Under the pieces are notes generated by a model that was not told the DNA's origin, did not search any database, and was given only the letters and a program-made list of their open reading frames with translations. Position numbers and translations under genes: made by a program. From Duganella sp. CF458 (GTDB taxonomy: Bacteria > Pseudomonadota > Gammaproteobacteria > Burkholderiales > Burkholderiaceae_D): 64,000 nt of DNA. Positions 8,306 through 16,389 of this stretch are shown here, piece by piece (within the stretch, counting starts at the first letter, position 1; every line of letters starts with the position of its first letter). The stretch is taken from assembly GCF_900113115.1 (NCBI RefSeq), contig NZ_FOOF01000015.1, positions 101,966-165,965 of the forward strand, in the 5' to 3' direction.

Positions 8306-9675
8306 CAGCCGTTACCTCCGTCGAGATTGAAAGTGCGGCCGCCGACATGGGCCGCCAGCGGAAGGAAGGAATAGCCCTGCCACAGCCCGAATACCCGCAA
8401 TGGGTGGCCGCCCGCCAGCGCGTGCAGCTGCCAGCCCTGGCGAAACGCCGCATCCACCGCCAGCGCTTCGCCATTGGCGGCGCGCAGCGACCAAGGCATG
8501 GCCTTGCTCGCGTCATGAACCGGCGTGACCTGCTCCAGCGCCATCGGCCAGGTTTCAAGGAAGGGATTGGCCGCCAGCGCCTGCGCGTAGCGCTCAAATT
8601 CCGCCGCCAGCTCCGTTGGCGCAACGACCTGCTGCACGCCAGGCGCAGCATCGAGCAGCTTCACATCACCGGCAAACACCACGCGCATCGGCACGGCCGC
8701 CGGATAGTAATGTACGCTGCCCTGGTAAATCGCACCAGTCGGCGGCGCGGGCGGCAGCGCCATGCTACCGGCGGAGAACTGCAGCAGCATCGCCCAGCGC
8801 CCGCTGTTTTCGCCATGCAGGAAAGTCGCGCAACTGCCCACCCGCCCGTCCTCCAGCGTGCGTGCGCCCATGACCAGCCAGCGATCGTGGACGCCGGGCT
8901 GCGCCAGCACGTCTTCCTGGCTGGTCGCCCAGCCGATGGCGGAACGCACCTCATGTTGAAGGCCGTCCGGCAGCGATGGCAGGCGCGCATAGGCCTGCCG
9001 CAACAGCGCCAGTTGCGCCAGTTCGCGCGCGGCGGCCAGTTCCCAGCCCTCGCTGCCGCCGCCATAGATCGAAAGCCCGAGCCGGCGTACGCGCGACGCC
9101 AGCCCCGATGCCTGTGTATCGACCAGGCGGGACGCCATGGCTTCCCAATCCTTGGAAGGCTTGCTGCGCAGCGTAGCCAGTCCTTCACGGCCCAGGTCTT
9201 CCAGCCATGCGTCCAGCACGGCCAGGCCGGCTTCCACATTGCCCTGGCGCTTTTCCTGCCGCTTTTGCTGGCTTGCTTCGCGGGCGGCGAGCGCTTCCGG
9301 CGTTGCCGCTTCCGCTTCCTTGGCCGCCTTCTTCTCGCTGCGCTCTTCGCGGCTTTGCAGCCAGTCGCTCACCCACTGCGGTGCCTCGCTCTCCTTGAAG
9401 GCGGCACTATCGCGCGCATACAGCAGGTACAGGCCGATGCCATGCTTGCAGGGGAACTTGCGGCTTGGGCAATTGCATTTGAACGCGGGGCCGGCCAGGT
9501 CGATCTGGGCACGGTAAGGTTCCTTGCCGCTGCCTTGGCACAAGCCCCATAGAGCTTGCGCATGTCCACCAAGGCCGGACCATTTGGAAAGGCTGGCCTG
9601 CCCGGTGCCAGCTTTGGCGGATGCAGCGTCCGGCGCGAGCGCCAGGATTTGTTCGGCAGTGAGGCTCACAATCAC
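8305..9675 (-). CDS. SWIM zinc-finger protein, first gene of the MoxR/VWA operon
   Basis: 456 aa. The SWIM finger CxC-x6-CxH is seen at Cys67, Cys69, Cys76 and His78. After it comes a Lys/Glu/Ala-rich helical linker, then a large C-terminal domain. SWIM fingers bind DNA or proteins, and the E. coli yeh locus also contains a SWIM protein (YehQ). GTG at 9675 is taken as start; a second GTG at 9669 with AGGTGA just before it is equally possible, shortening the protein by 2 residues. Only 52 bp separate this gene from the divergent RNase HI gene, so both promoters must share that gap. Confidence 0.85.
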   Translation of the reverse strand: MIVSLTAEQILALAPDAASAKAGTGQASLSKWSGLGGHAQALWGLCQGSGKEPYRAQIDLAGPAFKCNCPSRKFPCKHGIGLYLLYARDSAAFKESEAPQWVSDWLQSREERSEKKAAKEAEAATPEALAAREASQQKRQEKRQGNVEAGLAVLDAWLEDLGREGLATLRSKPSKDWEAMASRLVDTQASGLASRVRRLGLSIYGGGSEGWELAAARELAQLALLRQAYARLPSLPDGLQHEVRSAIGWATSQEDVLAQPGVHDRWLVMGARTLEDGRVGSCATFLHGENSGRWAMLLQFSAGSMALPPAPPTGAIYQGSVHYYPAAVPMRVVFAGDVKLLDAAPGVQQVVAPTELAAEFERYAQALAANPFLETWPMALEQVTPVHDASKAMPWSLRAANGEALAVDAAFRQGWQLHALAGGHPLRVFGLWQGYSFLPLAAHVGGRTFNLDGGNG

Positions 9676-9693
9676 CTGTTAAAGTGGAGGGAA

Positions 9694-9727
9694 AAACGAG
9701 CCGCAAGTGTTGCAAATATAATTACCT
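9694..9727 (+). promoter_or_regulatory. Candidate promoter of the RNase HI gene, -10 close to the start codon
   Basis: A perfect TATAAT occupies 9717-9722, and the ATG of the RNase HI gene begins at 9728. A start of transcription 6-8 nt after the -10 would fall on or next to the ATG, and no Shine-Dalgarno is seen, so a leaderless message is possible. The -35 candidate near 9694-9699 is weak. The same AT-rich stretch reads as a -10-like element toward the SWIM gene. Confidence 0.4.
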
Positions 9728-10195
9728 ATGTCAACGAAACAAGAACGTGCGCGCGCTGAAAAACTCGCGCGCCAGCCTGTCCCAACCTCTCCCGCCGCAT
9801 GGCAGGCATGGTTCGATGGCTCCGCCCATCCCAACCCGGGCCGCATCGGCGTCGGCGTGCTGCTTTCCGGCCCTGCTGGAGAACGTGTGGAAATCAGCCG
9901 CCGCGCGGGCCACGGCAGCAGCGGCGATGCCGAATACCTGGCCCTGATCGCGGCGCTGGAAAAGGCAGTGGAGCTGGGCGTGCCGGAGTTGCTGGTGTAC
10001 GGCGACAGCCAGGTGGTGGTACAGGATGTGCTGGTATCGCCCCAGGCGGGGGCAAAAGCGCTGGAAGAACATCGCGCCCGCGCGGGGCAGTTGATGGCGG
10101 CATTAACGCAAGTGAATGTGCGCTGGGTGCCGCGTCACAGGAATGGGGACGCGGACCGCCTGTCGCAGCAGGCGATCCGCGAAAGTGCAGCTTAG
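9728..10195 (+). CDS. Ribonuclease HI family protein
   Basis: 155 aa. The N-terminal 25 residues are a basic lead-in, followed by an RNase H fold with all four carboxylates: Asp30 (WFDGSA), Glu69 (DAEYLAL), Asp93 (YGDSQ) and Asp141/143 (NGDADRLS). It would cleave the RNA strand of RNA:DNA hybrids. The sequence is nearer to the short RNase HI-like family (RnhA/YpdQ style, without the basic handle) than to the canonical E. coli enzyme. Its stop overlaps the stop of the convergent MCP gene by 4 nt. Confidence 0.88.
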   Translation: MSTKQERARAEKLARQPVPTSPAAWQAWFDGSAHPNPGRIGVGVLLSGPAGERVEISRRAGHGSSGDAEYLALIAALEKAVELGVPELLVYGDSQVVVQDVLVSPQAGAKALEEHRARAGQLMAALTQVNVRWVPRHRNGDADRLSQQAIRESAA

Positions 10196-11739
10196 CGAAC
10201 CTTGAATACGCTGACCACTTCAGCCAGGTTGCTGGCCTGGTTCTGCATGGATTCGGCTGCAGCAGCCGCTTCTTCCACCAGTGCGGCATTCTGCTGCGTG
10301 ACCTGGTCCATCTGGCCGACAGCCTTGTAGACTTCATCGATGCCGGAGCTCTGCTCGGCGCTGGCAGCCGTGATTTCGCTGATGATGTCCGACACGCGCT
10401 GCACGCTGGAGACGATTTCCTCCATCGTGTTACCCGCGTCCGACACGAGGCGGGTGCCGGCATTGACCTTCTCGACAGAGTCGCCGATCAATTCCTTGAT
10501 CTCTTTAGCCGCCGCAGCCGAACGCTGCGCCAGGTTGCGCACTTCCGACGCCACCACCGCAAAGCCGCGGCCCTGCTCGCCCGCACGGGCCGCTTCCACG
10601 GCCGCATTCAGCGCCAGGATATTGGTCTGGAAGGCAATGCTGTCGATCACGGTAATGATGTCCACGATCTTGCGAGAAGAAGCATCGATCGACTCCATGG
10701 TGCCCACTACTTCCGACACCACGCTGCCGCCCTTGCGCGCCACCGAAGCGGCAGCACCGGCCAATTGGTTGGCCTGGCGCGCGTTATCGGCATTCTGCTT
10801 GACGGTTGAAGTCAGTTCTTCCATCGACGACGCGGTTTCTTCCAGCGACGCCGCCTGCTGCTCGGTACGCGCCGACAGGTCCTGGTTGCCCGCCGCGATC
10901 TCGCTGGAAGCGATGGTGATCGAATGGGTACCGTTGCGCACTTCGCTGACGATGTTCAGCAAGGATTGGTTCATGTCGCGCAAAGCGCCCAGCAACTGGC
11001 CGGTTTCATCGTTGCCATGCACGCGGATATCGCCGGTCAGGTCGCCGGCCGCCACGCGGCGTGCGGCATCGACCGCGCGCGACAGCGGCGTGGTAATGCC
11101 CTTGGTGAGCACATAGGCGCACGCTGCGCCGAACGCCACCGCCAGCACGGCCAGTACCGTCAGCAGGCTGCGGCTGTTGGCCGAAACACTGTCAATCTCT
11201 TTGCCGATGGCGTCGATCTTCCCGCGCTGCATGGACAGCAGATCCTGCACCAGCACCTGGTATTGCGCGGCAGCCGGGCGATAGGTCTTTTCGAATACTT
11301 CGTTCGCCTGTTCCAGCTCGCCGTCGGTCTTCAGCTTGGCCACCTGGTCGCGCGAGGCGATATATACCTTGCGCTGGGCCATGATGCGGTCGAACAGCTC
11401 CTTTTCATCGGCGTCGCTGATCAGCGGCTCGATACGCTTCTGCAGGTCGGAAGACGCTGAGGTCGATGCCTTGGATTCCTCGGCGAAGAAGGCGCCCAGC
11501 GTTGCATCGCTGCTGCGGGCAATCGCCGTGGTGCGGCGAATAGCGCTATCGATCTTCGAATACCAGTCGGAGATCATGCGTTCTTTCGCCAGCGGCGTCT
11601 CCATCATATGGCGCGTAGCGCCGGCAACTTGCTGCAATCGCCACACGCCGATGGCGGCAATCACGATGGACAGTGCAAGCGTAACGGCAAAGCCGAATGC
11701 CAGGCGTTTGCCGATACTCAGGTTATTCAGGAAGTTCAT
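10192..11739 (-). CDS. Methyl-accepting chemotaxis protein
   Basis: 515 aa, Tar/Tsr-like length. The first transmembrane helix is at about residues 11-32 (FAVTLALSIVIAAIGVW). A periplasmic four-helix-bundle sensor follows, with a second helix near 190-212, a HAMP domain, and a cytoplasmic coiled coil with the highly conserved hairpin (FQTNILALNAAVEAARAGE). The adaptation region contains paired Glu/Gln residues. The protein lacks the NWETF-type CheR tether. It overlaps the preceding cheW by 4 nt, so receptor and coupling protein are co-translated; no cheA or flagellar gene is nearby, and the pair must plug into a core encoded elsewhere. Confidence 0.95.
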   Translation of the reverse strand: MNFLNNLSIGKRLAFGFAVTLALSIVIAAIGVWRLQQVAGATRHMMETPLAKERMISDWYSKIDSAIRRTTAIARSSDATLGAFFAEESKASTSASSDLQKRIEPLISDADEKELFDRIMAQRKVYIASRDQVAKLKTDGELEQANEVFEKTYRPAAAQYQVLVQDLLSMQRGKIDAIGKEIDSVSANSRSLLTVLAVLAVAFGAACAYVLTKGITTPLSRAVDAARRVAAGDLTGDIRVHGNDETGQLLGALRDMNQSLLNIVSEVRNGTHSITIASSEIAAGNQDLSARTEQQAASLEETASSMEELTSTVKQNADNARQANQLAGAAASVARKGGSVVSEVVGTMESIDASSRKIVDIITVIDSIAFQTNILALNAAVEAARAGEQGRGFAVVASEVRNLAQRSAAAAKEIKELIGDSVEKVNAGTRLVSDAGNTMEEIVSSVQRVSDIISEITAASAEQSSGIDEVYKAVGQMDQVTQQNAALVEEAAAAAESMQNQASNLAEVVSVFKVR

Positions 11740-12206
11740 GCCGCCATCTTCTCGATCAGGCCCATGTCGGCAGACGACATCAAGCGTTCAATATCGACCA
11801 GGATCAGCATGCGGTCATCGATGGTACCCAGGCCGGTGATGTATTCGGTATCCATCGAACCGCTGATGTCCGGGGCGGCCTTGATCTGCTCCGGTTGCAG
11901 TGTCGTCACATCGGACACGGCATCGACCACGATACCCACGGTGCGGGTCCCGATGTGCAGGATGATGACCACCGTGAACGGGCCGTAGGTCGGCTCGCCA
12001 AGCTGGAAGCGCACGCGCATGTCGATGATCGGCACGATCAGGCCGCGCAAGTTGATCACGCCTTTCACGTAGTCCGGCGCGCTGGCAATGCGGGTCGGGC
12101 TTTCGTAGCTGCGAATCTCGCTGACCTTCTGGATATCGATGCCGTATTCTTCCTGCCCCAGGGTAAAGGCCAGGAACTCGGCAGCTTGGTTGGTGGTTGT
12201 AGTCAT
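11736..12206 (-). CDS. cheW: Chemotaxis coupling protein CheW
   Basis: 156 aa, a single CheW domain: FLAFTLGQEEYGIDIQKVSE at the N-terminus, the conserved VINLRGLIVPIIDMR core at about 50-64, and GIVVDAVSDV near 90. It couples receptors to the CheA kinase. It is the first gene of a two-gene operon with the MCP; the ATG of the MCP overlaps its stop. The Shine-Dalgarno is weak (GTGAAAAA). The 146-bp divergent gap to the HD hydrolase gene is AT-rich and presumably holds both promoters, but I cannot assign a sigma factor. Confidence 0.95.
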   Translation of the reverse strand: MTTTTNQAAEFLAFTLGQEEYGIDIQKVSEIRSYESPTRIASAPDYVKGVINLRGLIVPIIDMRVRFQLGEPTYGPFTVVIILHIGTRTVGIVVDAVSDVTTLQPEQIKAAPDISGSMDTEYITGLGTIDDRMLILVDIERLMSSADMGLIEKMAA

Positions 12207-12352
12207 GATAATTTTTCACTTATGAACGATGACACCGTAATGTTACCGTAGACCAATAAAATAATCACCAACAATTTTGCTCTAGAGAAACATACAAGCT
12301 TGCGATAAATACATGGCACAATTGCGCAGCTAAAAAACGGAATCAAGGCTTT

Positions 12353-13003
12353 ATGGATATCACTCTGAGCAGTTGGCAGCCGCGCCTGGTCGCGCTCGCC
12401 ATCGCAGCAGCGGGCGACGACGGCGCCCACGACATCAATCACCTGCATCGGGTATGGCGCAACGCCAGGCTGTTGTTGGAACAGCATCCCGAGGCCGACC
12501 ACCTGGTCGTGATGGCCGCCTGCTACCTGCACGACCTGGTCAACCTGCCGAAGAACCACCCGGAACGCCATCTCGCATCGCGCCAGGCCGCCGTACTGGC
12601 GCGCGCCCAACTGGCCGAAGCCGGTTTCCCGCCCGGGCGCCTGGACGCGGTGGCCCACGCCATCGAAACCCATAGTTTTTCCGCCGCGCTGCAACCGACC
12701 ACGCTGGAAGCGCGCATCGTGCAGGACGCCGACCGCCTGGACGCGCTCGGCGCCGTCGGCCTGGCGCGCATGTTCTATATTGCGGGCCGCATGGGCACCG
12801 CATTGGCGCATCCGGACGATCCATTGGCCGCGAACCGCGAACGCAACGACAAGATCTACTCCCTCGATCACATCGAGGTAAAGCTGGCCACCCTGCCCGG
12901 CACCATGCAGACCGCCGCCGGCCGCGCGCTGGGCGAACAGCGCCTGCAGGAGCTGCTGGCCTTCCGCGACAGCTTCGTCGCAGAATGGGCGGTGGCGGCA
13001 TGA
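12353..13003 (+). CDS. HD-domain phosphohydrolase (YedJ-like)
   Basis: 216 aa. It has the HD superfamily metal ligands: His in HDINHLHRV (26-34), the HD pair at 60-61 (CYLHDLVN), and Asp125 in QDADRLDALG. It resembles the small soluble HD hydrolases of the YedJ group; the substrate, probably a nucleotide or phosphate ester, is unknown. Its stop codon overlaps the MFS start (ATGA at 13000-13003), so it leads a four-gene coupled operon with two transporters and a periplasmic binding protein. Confidence 0.88.
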   Translation: MDITLSSWQPRLVALAIAAAGDDGAHDINHLHRVWRNARLLLEQHPEADHLVVMAACYLHDLVNLPKNHPERHLASRQAAVLARAQLAEAGFPPGRLDAVAHAIETHSFSAALQPTTLEARIVQDADRLDALGAVGLARMFYIAGRMGTALAHPDDPLAANRERNDKIYSLDHIEVKLATLPGTMQTAAGRALGEQRLQELLAFRDSFVAEWAVAA

Positions 13004-14256
13004 GCGAGAACGCGCCAAACCTCAAAGCGAAAGGCAACCTGAACTTTGTCCTGGTCAGCATCTTCATCGACATGCTGGGCATCGGGATCATCGTGCCGGT
13101 ACTGCCGATCCTGGTCGGCCAGTACGTGCAGGACCGAGAACTGCATGCCATGTGGTACGGCATTCTCGGCGCCACTTTCGGCCTGCTGCAGTTCATCTTC
13201 ATGCCGATGCTGGGCGCAATCAGCGACCGTGTCGGCCGCCGGCCCGTGCTGCTGTATTCCATGGCCGGCATGGGCATCAACTTCCTCACCACGGCCTGGG
13301 CGCCCAACCTGGCCTGCCTGTTCATCGGCCGCGTGATCGGCGGCATGTCCTCGGCCAGCATGTCGGTGGCGTCGGCGTACGCCTCCGACATCTCCACCCA
13401 CGAAGATCGCGCCAAGAGCTTCGGCAAGATCGGCGCCACCTTCGGCCTGGGCTTCATTTGCGGCCCGATGCTGGGTGGATTGCTGGGCGACGTCAACCTG
13501 CACCTGCCGTTCTACGTCGCCGCAGCGCTGTCCTTCGCCAACTTCATTTACGGCTATTTCTTCGTGCCCGAATCGCTGCCCGAAGCGCAGCGCAGCAAAT
13601 TCAAGCTGGTGTCGATCAACCCCTTCAATGCGCTGGCCAAGCTGGCCAGGCGCCAGGACATCCGCGGCCTGGTCATCACGTTCGCCCTGGTGACCGGCGC
13701 GCAAATGATGCTGCAATCGACCTGGGTGCTGTACACCCACTTCCGCTTCGGCTGGAGTCCGGCGGAAAACGGCGCCGCCCTGTTCTGCGTCGGCCTCACC
13801 GCTGCCGTGGTGCAGGCCGGCCTGCTCGGCATCCTGATCCGCAAATTCGGCGAAGTACGACTGTCGCTGATTGGGCTGACCTCGGGCGCGATCACCTATA
13901 TGCTGTATGGCCTGGCTACGCACGGCTGGATGATGTACGTCTTCATCCTGTGTAACCTGCTGGCCTTCGCTGCCGGCCCAGCATTGCAAGGCATCGTATC
14001 CAAGGCCACGCCGGCCAATGAACAGGGCGAGTTGATGGGGTCCCTGCAGTCGATCAGCAGCCTTGGCACGGTGATCATGCCTTTGCTGGGCGGCGCCATC
14101 CTGGGCACGGTCAGCCACCTGCCGCCGAGCGACTGGCGCATTGGCAGCACCTTCTTCCTCTGCGCAGCAATGCAGGCGGTTGGCATCTACGTCGCCCGGC
14201 GCTACTTCCGCCAGCATCACATGGCCACCGCGGCGACCACGGAAACAGGCGCATAA
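13000..14256 (+). CDS. MFS transporter, TetA/TCR-like
   Basis: 418 aa with twelve predicted membrane helices. Motif A is clear after helix 2 (GAISDRVGRRPVLL) and motif C-like glycines occur in helix 5 (GLGFICGPMLGGLLG). The overall sequence is of the tetracycline-resistance type of drug:H+ antiporter (DHA1), but substrate cannot be read from sequence. The start at 13000 overlaps the HD gene stop; an upstream in-frame ATG at 12985 has no separate ribosome site and lies inside the HD gene. The next gene begins 7 nt after the stop. Confidence 0.9.
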   Translation: MSENAPNLKAKGNLNFVLVSIFIDMLGIGIIVPVLPILVGQYVQDRELHAMWYGILGATFGLLQFIFMPMLGAISDRVGRRPVLLYSMAGMGINFLTTAWAPNLACLFIGRVIGGMSSASMSVASAYASDISTHEDRAKSFGKIGATFGLGFICGPMLGGLLGDVNLHLPFYVAAALSFANFIYGYFFVPESLPEAQRSKFKLVSINPFNALAKLARRQDIRGLVITFALVTGAQMMLQSTWVLYTHFRFGWSPAENGAALFCVGLTAAVVQAGLLGILIRKFGEVRLSLIGLTSGAITYMLYGLATHGWMMYVFILCNLLAFAAGPALQGIVSKATPANEQGELMGSLQSISSLGTVIMPLLGGAILGTVSHLPPSDWRIGSTFFLCAAMQAVGIYVARRYFRQHHMATAATTETGA

Positions 14257-14263
14257 TCAAGCC

Positions 14264-15088
14264 ATGTCCGCCCGCGTGCACAGCTTCTTGCGCCAGTTGC
14301 TCGCCGCCCTGCCCCTGGCAGTGGCGGCATTGCCGTCGCATGCCGACTGCTCGCGCGACATCGTGGTGCCGGTATCCACCACTGGCGTCAGCGTCATCGT
14401 CGGCAACGGGACATTCAGCGGCATCTACCCGGAGATTTTCCGCAGCCTCGGGCCACGCGCCGGCTGCCACTTCACCTTTACCTCGGTACCGCGCGCCCGC
14501 CAGGAATTGCTGTTCGAATCCGGCAAGGCCGACCTGCTGGTGCCCGCCACCCGCACGGCGGCGCGCGACGTCAACGGCATCTTCGTGCCAATGGTGGGAC
14601 ACCGCGCCGTACTGATTTCGCTGCAAAGCCCACGCCCGCAGATCGCCAATGCCCAGGATCTGCTGGACCGGCGCGACCTGCGCGTGGCGATCGTCCGCGG
14701 CTACGACTACGGCGATGCTTACCAGGCCATCGTGCGCGAACTGGCCCGCCAGGGACGCTTGTTCACAGAGGTGGAGCCGAGCGCCATCGCGCGCCTGCTG
14801 TACGTCGGCGCGGTCGACATTACGATCATGGGACCGACCATCCTGGCCGGCTCGATCAACCGCGACACCCGCGTAAACGGCATGCTCGACCGGCTGCGCA
14901 TGGAGGCAATTCCGGAATTGCCATGGCAGCAAACGGGTGTCTACGTCTCACGTTCCTCGTTGAATCCGGATGATCGCGCCGTACTGCTCGAACTGTTGGA
15001 ACGGGCCGCCAAGTCGAATATTGTGATGGAAGGATTCCAGCGCTACCATCGCCCGGAAATCCTCGCCGAAAGCGTGCGCCCCCGCTGA
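14264..15088 (+). CDS. Periplasmic solute-binding protein, SBP_bac_3 type
   Basis: 274 aa. The start at 14264 gives a clean signal peptide (MSARVHSFLRQLLAALPLAV, cleavage near Ala-Asp). The mature part has the two-lobe family-3 binding fold (GTFSGIYPEIFRSL; RQELLFESGKADLLVPATRT; LRVAIVRGYDYGDAYQAIV). No ABC permease or ATPase gene accompanies it. Such solo proteins in Oxalobacteraceae are abundant and may feed sensors rather than importers (inference). It is coupled on both sides: 7 nt after the MFS stop and a 1-nt overlap with the EamA gene. A second family member is at 39451-40239. Confidence 0.85.
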   Translation: MSARVHSFLRQLLAALPLAVAALPSHADCSRDIVVPVSTTGVSVIVGNGTFSGIYPEIFRSLGPRAGCHFTFTSVPRARQELLFESGKADLLVPATRTAARDVNGIFVPMVGHRAVLISLQSPRPQIANAQDLLDRRDLRVAIVRGYDYGDAYQAIVRELARQGRLFTEVEPSAIARLLYVGAVDITIMGPTILAGSINRDTRVNGMLDRLRMEAIPELPWQQTGVYVSRSSLNPDDRAVLLELLERAAKSNIVMEGFQRYHRPEILAESVRPR

Positions 15089-15948
15089 TGGCTCCATCGG
15101 TCGTCGCCATCGTCCTGTGCGGTGCGCTGCTGCACGCCGGCTGGAATGCGCTGGTCAAGAAAGGCCGCGATCCATTCCTTAGCAGCGTGCTGGTGGCCAG
15201 CGGCGCTGGTCTGATCTCGCTGCCTTTGCTGCCCTTTCTCGTGCAACCGGCTACGGCAAGCTGGCCATATGCGCTGGCGTCCACAGTCATCCACTACGCG
15301 TATTACGGGCTGCTGGCCGCTGCCTACCGCCACGGCGACATGAGCCACGCCTACCCGCTGATGCGCGGCAGCGCCCCGCTGCTCGTCGCCCTCTCCAGCG
15401 TGCCCCTCCTGGGCGAGCACCTCAGCGTCACGCAATACGCCGCTGTCGCCTGCATCAGCGGCGGCATACTCGGCCTTTGGTTCGCAACCCGGCCTGCCGC
15501 CCCCGATGATGCGAACGCCCGTTCCCGCCGTCGTGCCACTGCCTACGCCTTGTTGAACGCCCTGGTGATCGCCGCCTACACACTGATCGATGGCCTGGGC
15601 GCCCGCGCTTCCGCCGCTCCAGCCGCCTACGTCATGTGGCTGCACATTCTCAGCGCCATCGGCCTGCTGGCCTGGTGCCTCCTGCGCTGCCCGCGTGAGT
15701 TGCAGGATTACGCCAAACAGTTCTGGAAAGTCGCCATTCTCGGCGGCGCCGGCACACTCGGCGCATATGGCCTGGCCTTGTGGGCGATGACAGTCGCCCC
15801 GCTGGCCGCCGTAGCAGCCCTGCGCGAAACCTCGATCCTGTTCGCAGCGCTGATCGCCAAGTTCTTCCTGTCCGAACGCATCGGCAGCAAACGTGCCCTC
15901 TCTATTGCAGCAATCGCCGCCGGCGCGGTGCTGATGCGACTCGCTTAA
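15088..15948 (+). CDS. EamA/DMT-family transporter
   Basis: 286 aa with ten hydrophobic helices arranged as two EamA repeats. The second repeat contains the usual ALRETSILFAALIAKFFLSE pattern before the last helix. Drug/metabolite transporters of this kind export amino acids or small metabolites; substrate unknown. The ATG overlaps the stop of the binding-protein gene by 1 nt (TGATG). It is the last gene of the HD - MFS - SBP - EamA operon. A second, unrelated EamA protein is at 24407-25360. Confidence 0.9.
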   Translation: MAPSVVAIVLCGALLHAGWNALVKKGRDPFLSSVLVASGAGLISLPLLPFLVQPATASWPYALASTVIHYAYYGLLAAAYRHGDMSHAYPLMRGSAPLLVALSSVPLLGEHLSVTQYAAVACISGGILGLWFATRPAAPDDANARSRRRATAYALLNALVIAAYTLIDGLGARASAAPAAYVMWLHILSAIGLLAWCLLRCPRELQDYAKQFWKVAILGGAGTLGAYGLALWAMTVAPLAAVAALRETSILFAALIAKFFLSERIGSKRALSIAAIAAGAVLMRLA

Positions 15949-15966
15949 GTTTAAAGGACTGGCTGC

Positions 15967-16306
15967 TTATGGAACGAGCAATTCGCCACACCAGATTCGT
16001 CCCAGTGCTTCGGTCGGCAGCAGAATCTTCTCCAAGTAATCTCCGACAGATCCTCCCGTAAATGGTGTTGTCCAAGAATCTGGGGCCGCACATACGACTA
16101 ACAGTAAGGGAAAAAGAGCAGTTCAAGCCCGAATGCACCTTCTCCCAGTGCGCACCCGATGTCTGTCCGGCTTCCAATAGAAATAGTGGGAGGTCGCCGG
16201 TGATCTTGACGTCATACAGGCGTGAAATTTGGGCGAGCTCAGTTTCGCTGTAACCGCGAGCCGGGGCCATTTTGAGCTGCTTCAGACTTTCAAACAATTT
16301 GTTCAA
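15967..16306 (-). pseudogene. SMI1/KNR4 (SUKH)-like gene, probably frameshifted
   Basis: From the ATG at 16306 the frame encodes MNKLFESLKQLKMAPARGY and then YDVKITGDLPLFLLEAGQ, the usual N-terminal third of SMI1/KNR4-like proteins (helix, then SxxFLxxxGxxxG). Beyond about residue 55 the same frame loses family character and runs into the neighbouring gene. Between roughly 16115 and the TAA at 15967 a different minus frame gives credible protein ending GDYLEKILLPTEALGRIWCG and ELLVP. I read this as one gene broken by one or more frameshifts or small deletions. SUKH proteins are often immunity proteins of contact-dependent toxins. The alternative is an intact 134-aa protein (16306-15902) with an odd tail. 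Confidence 0.45.
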
Positions 16307-16389
16307 GTGTCAGGTGCCGGTCACGAGCTACCACGCACGCAAACCCATTCGGTATCACTCCGAACGAATGAGTACCATGCCAGCTGACC

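Noticed and set aside
12314..12328. TGGCAC...TTGC resembling a sigma-54 promoter before the HD hydrolase gene
   Set aside because: The spacing between TGGCAC and TTGC is 2 nt instead of 5, so the GG/GC geometry is wrong.
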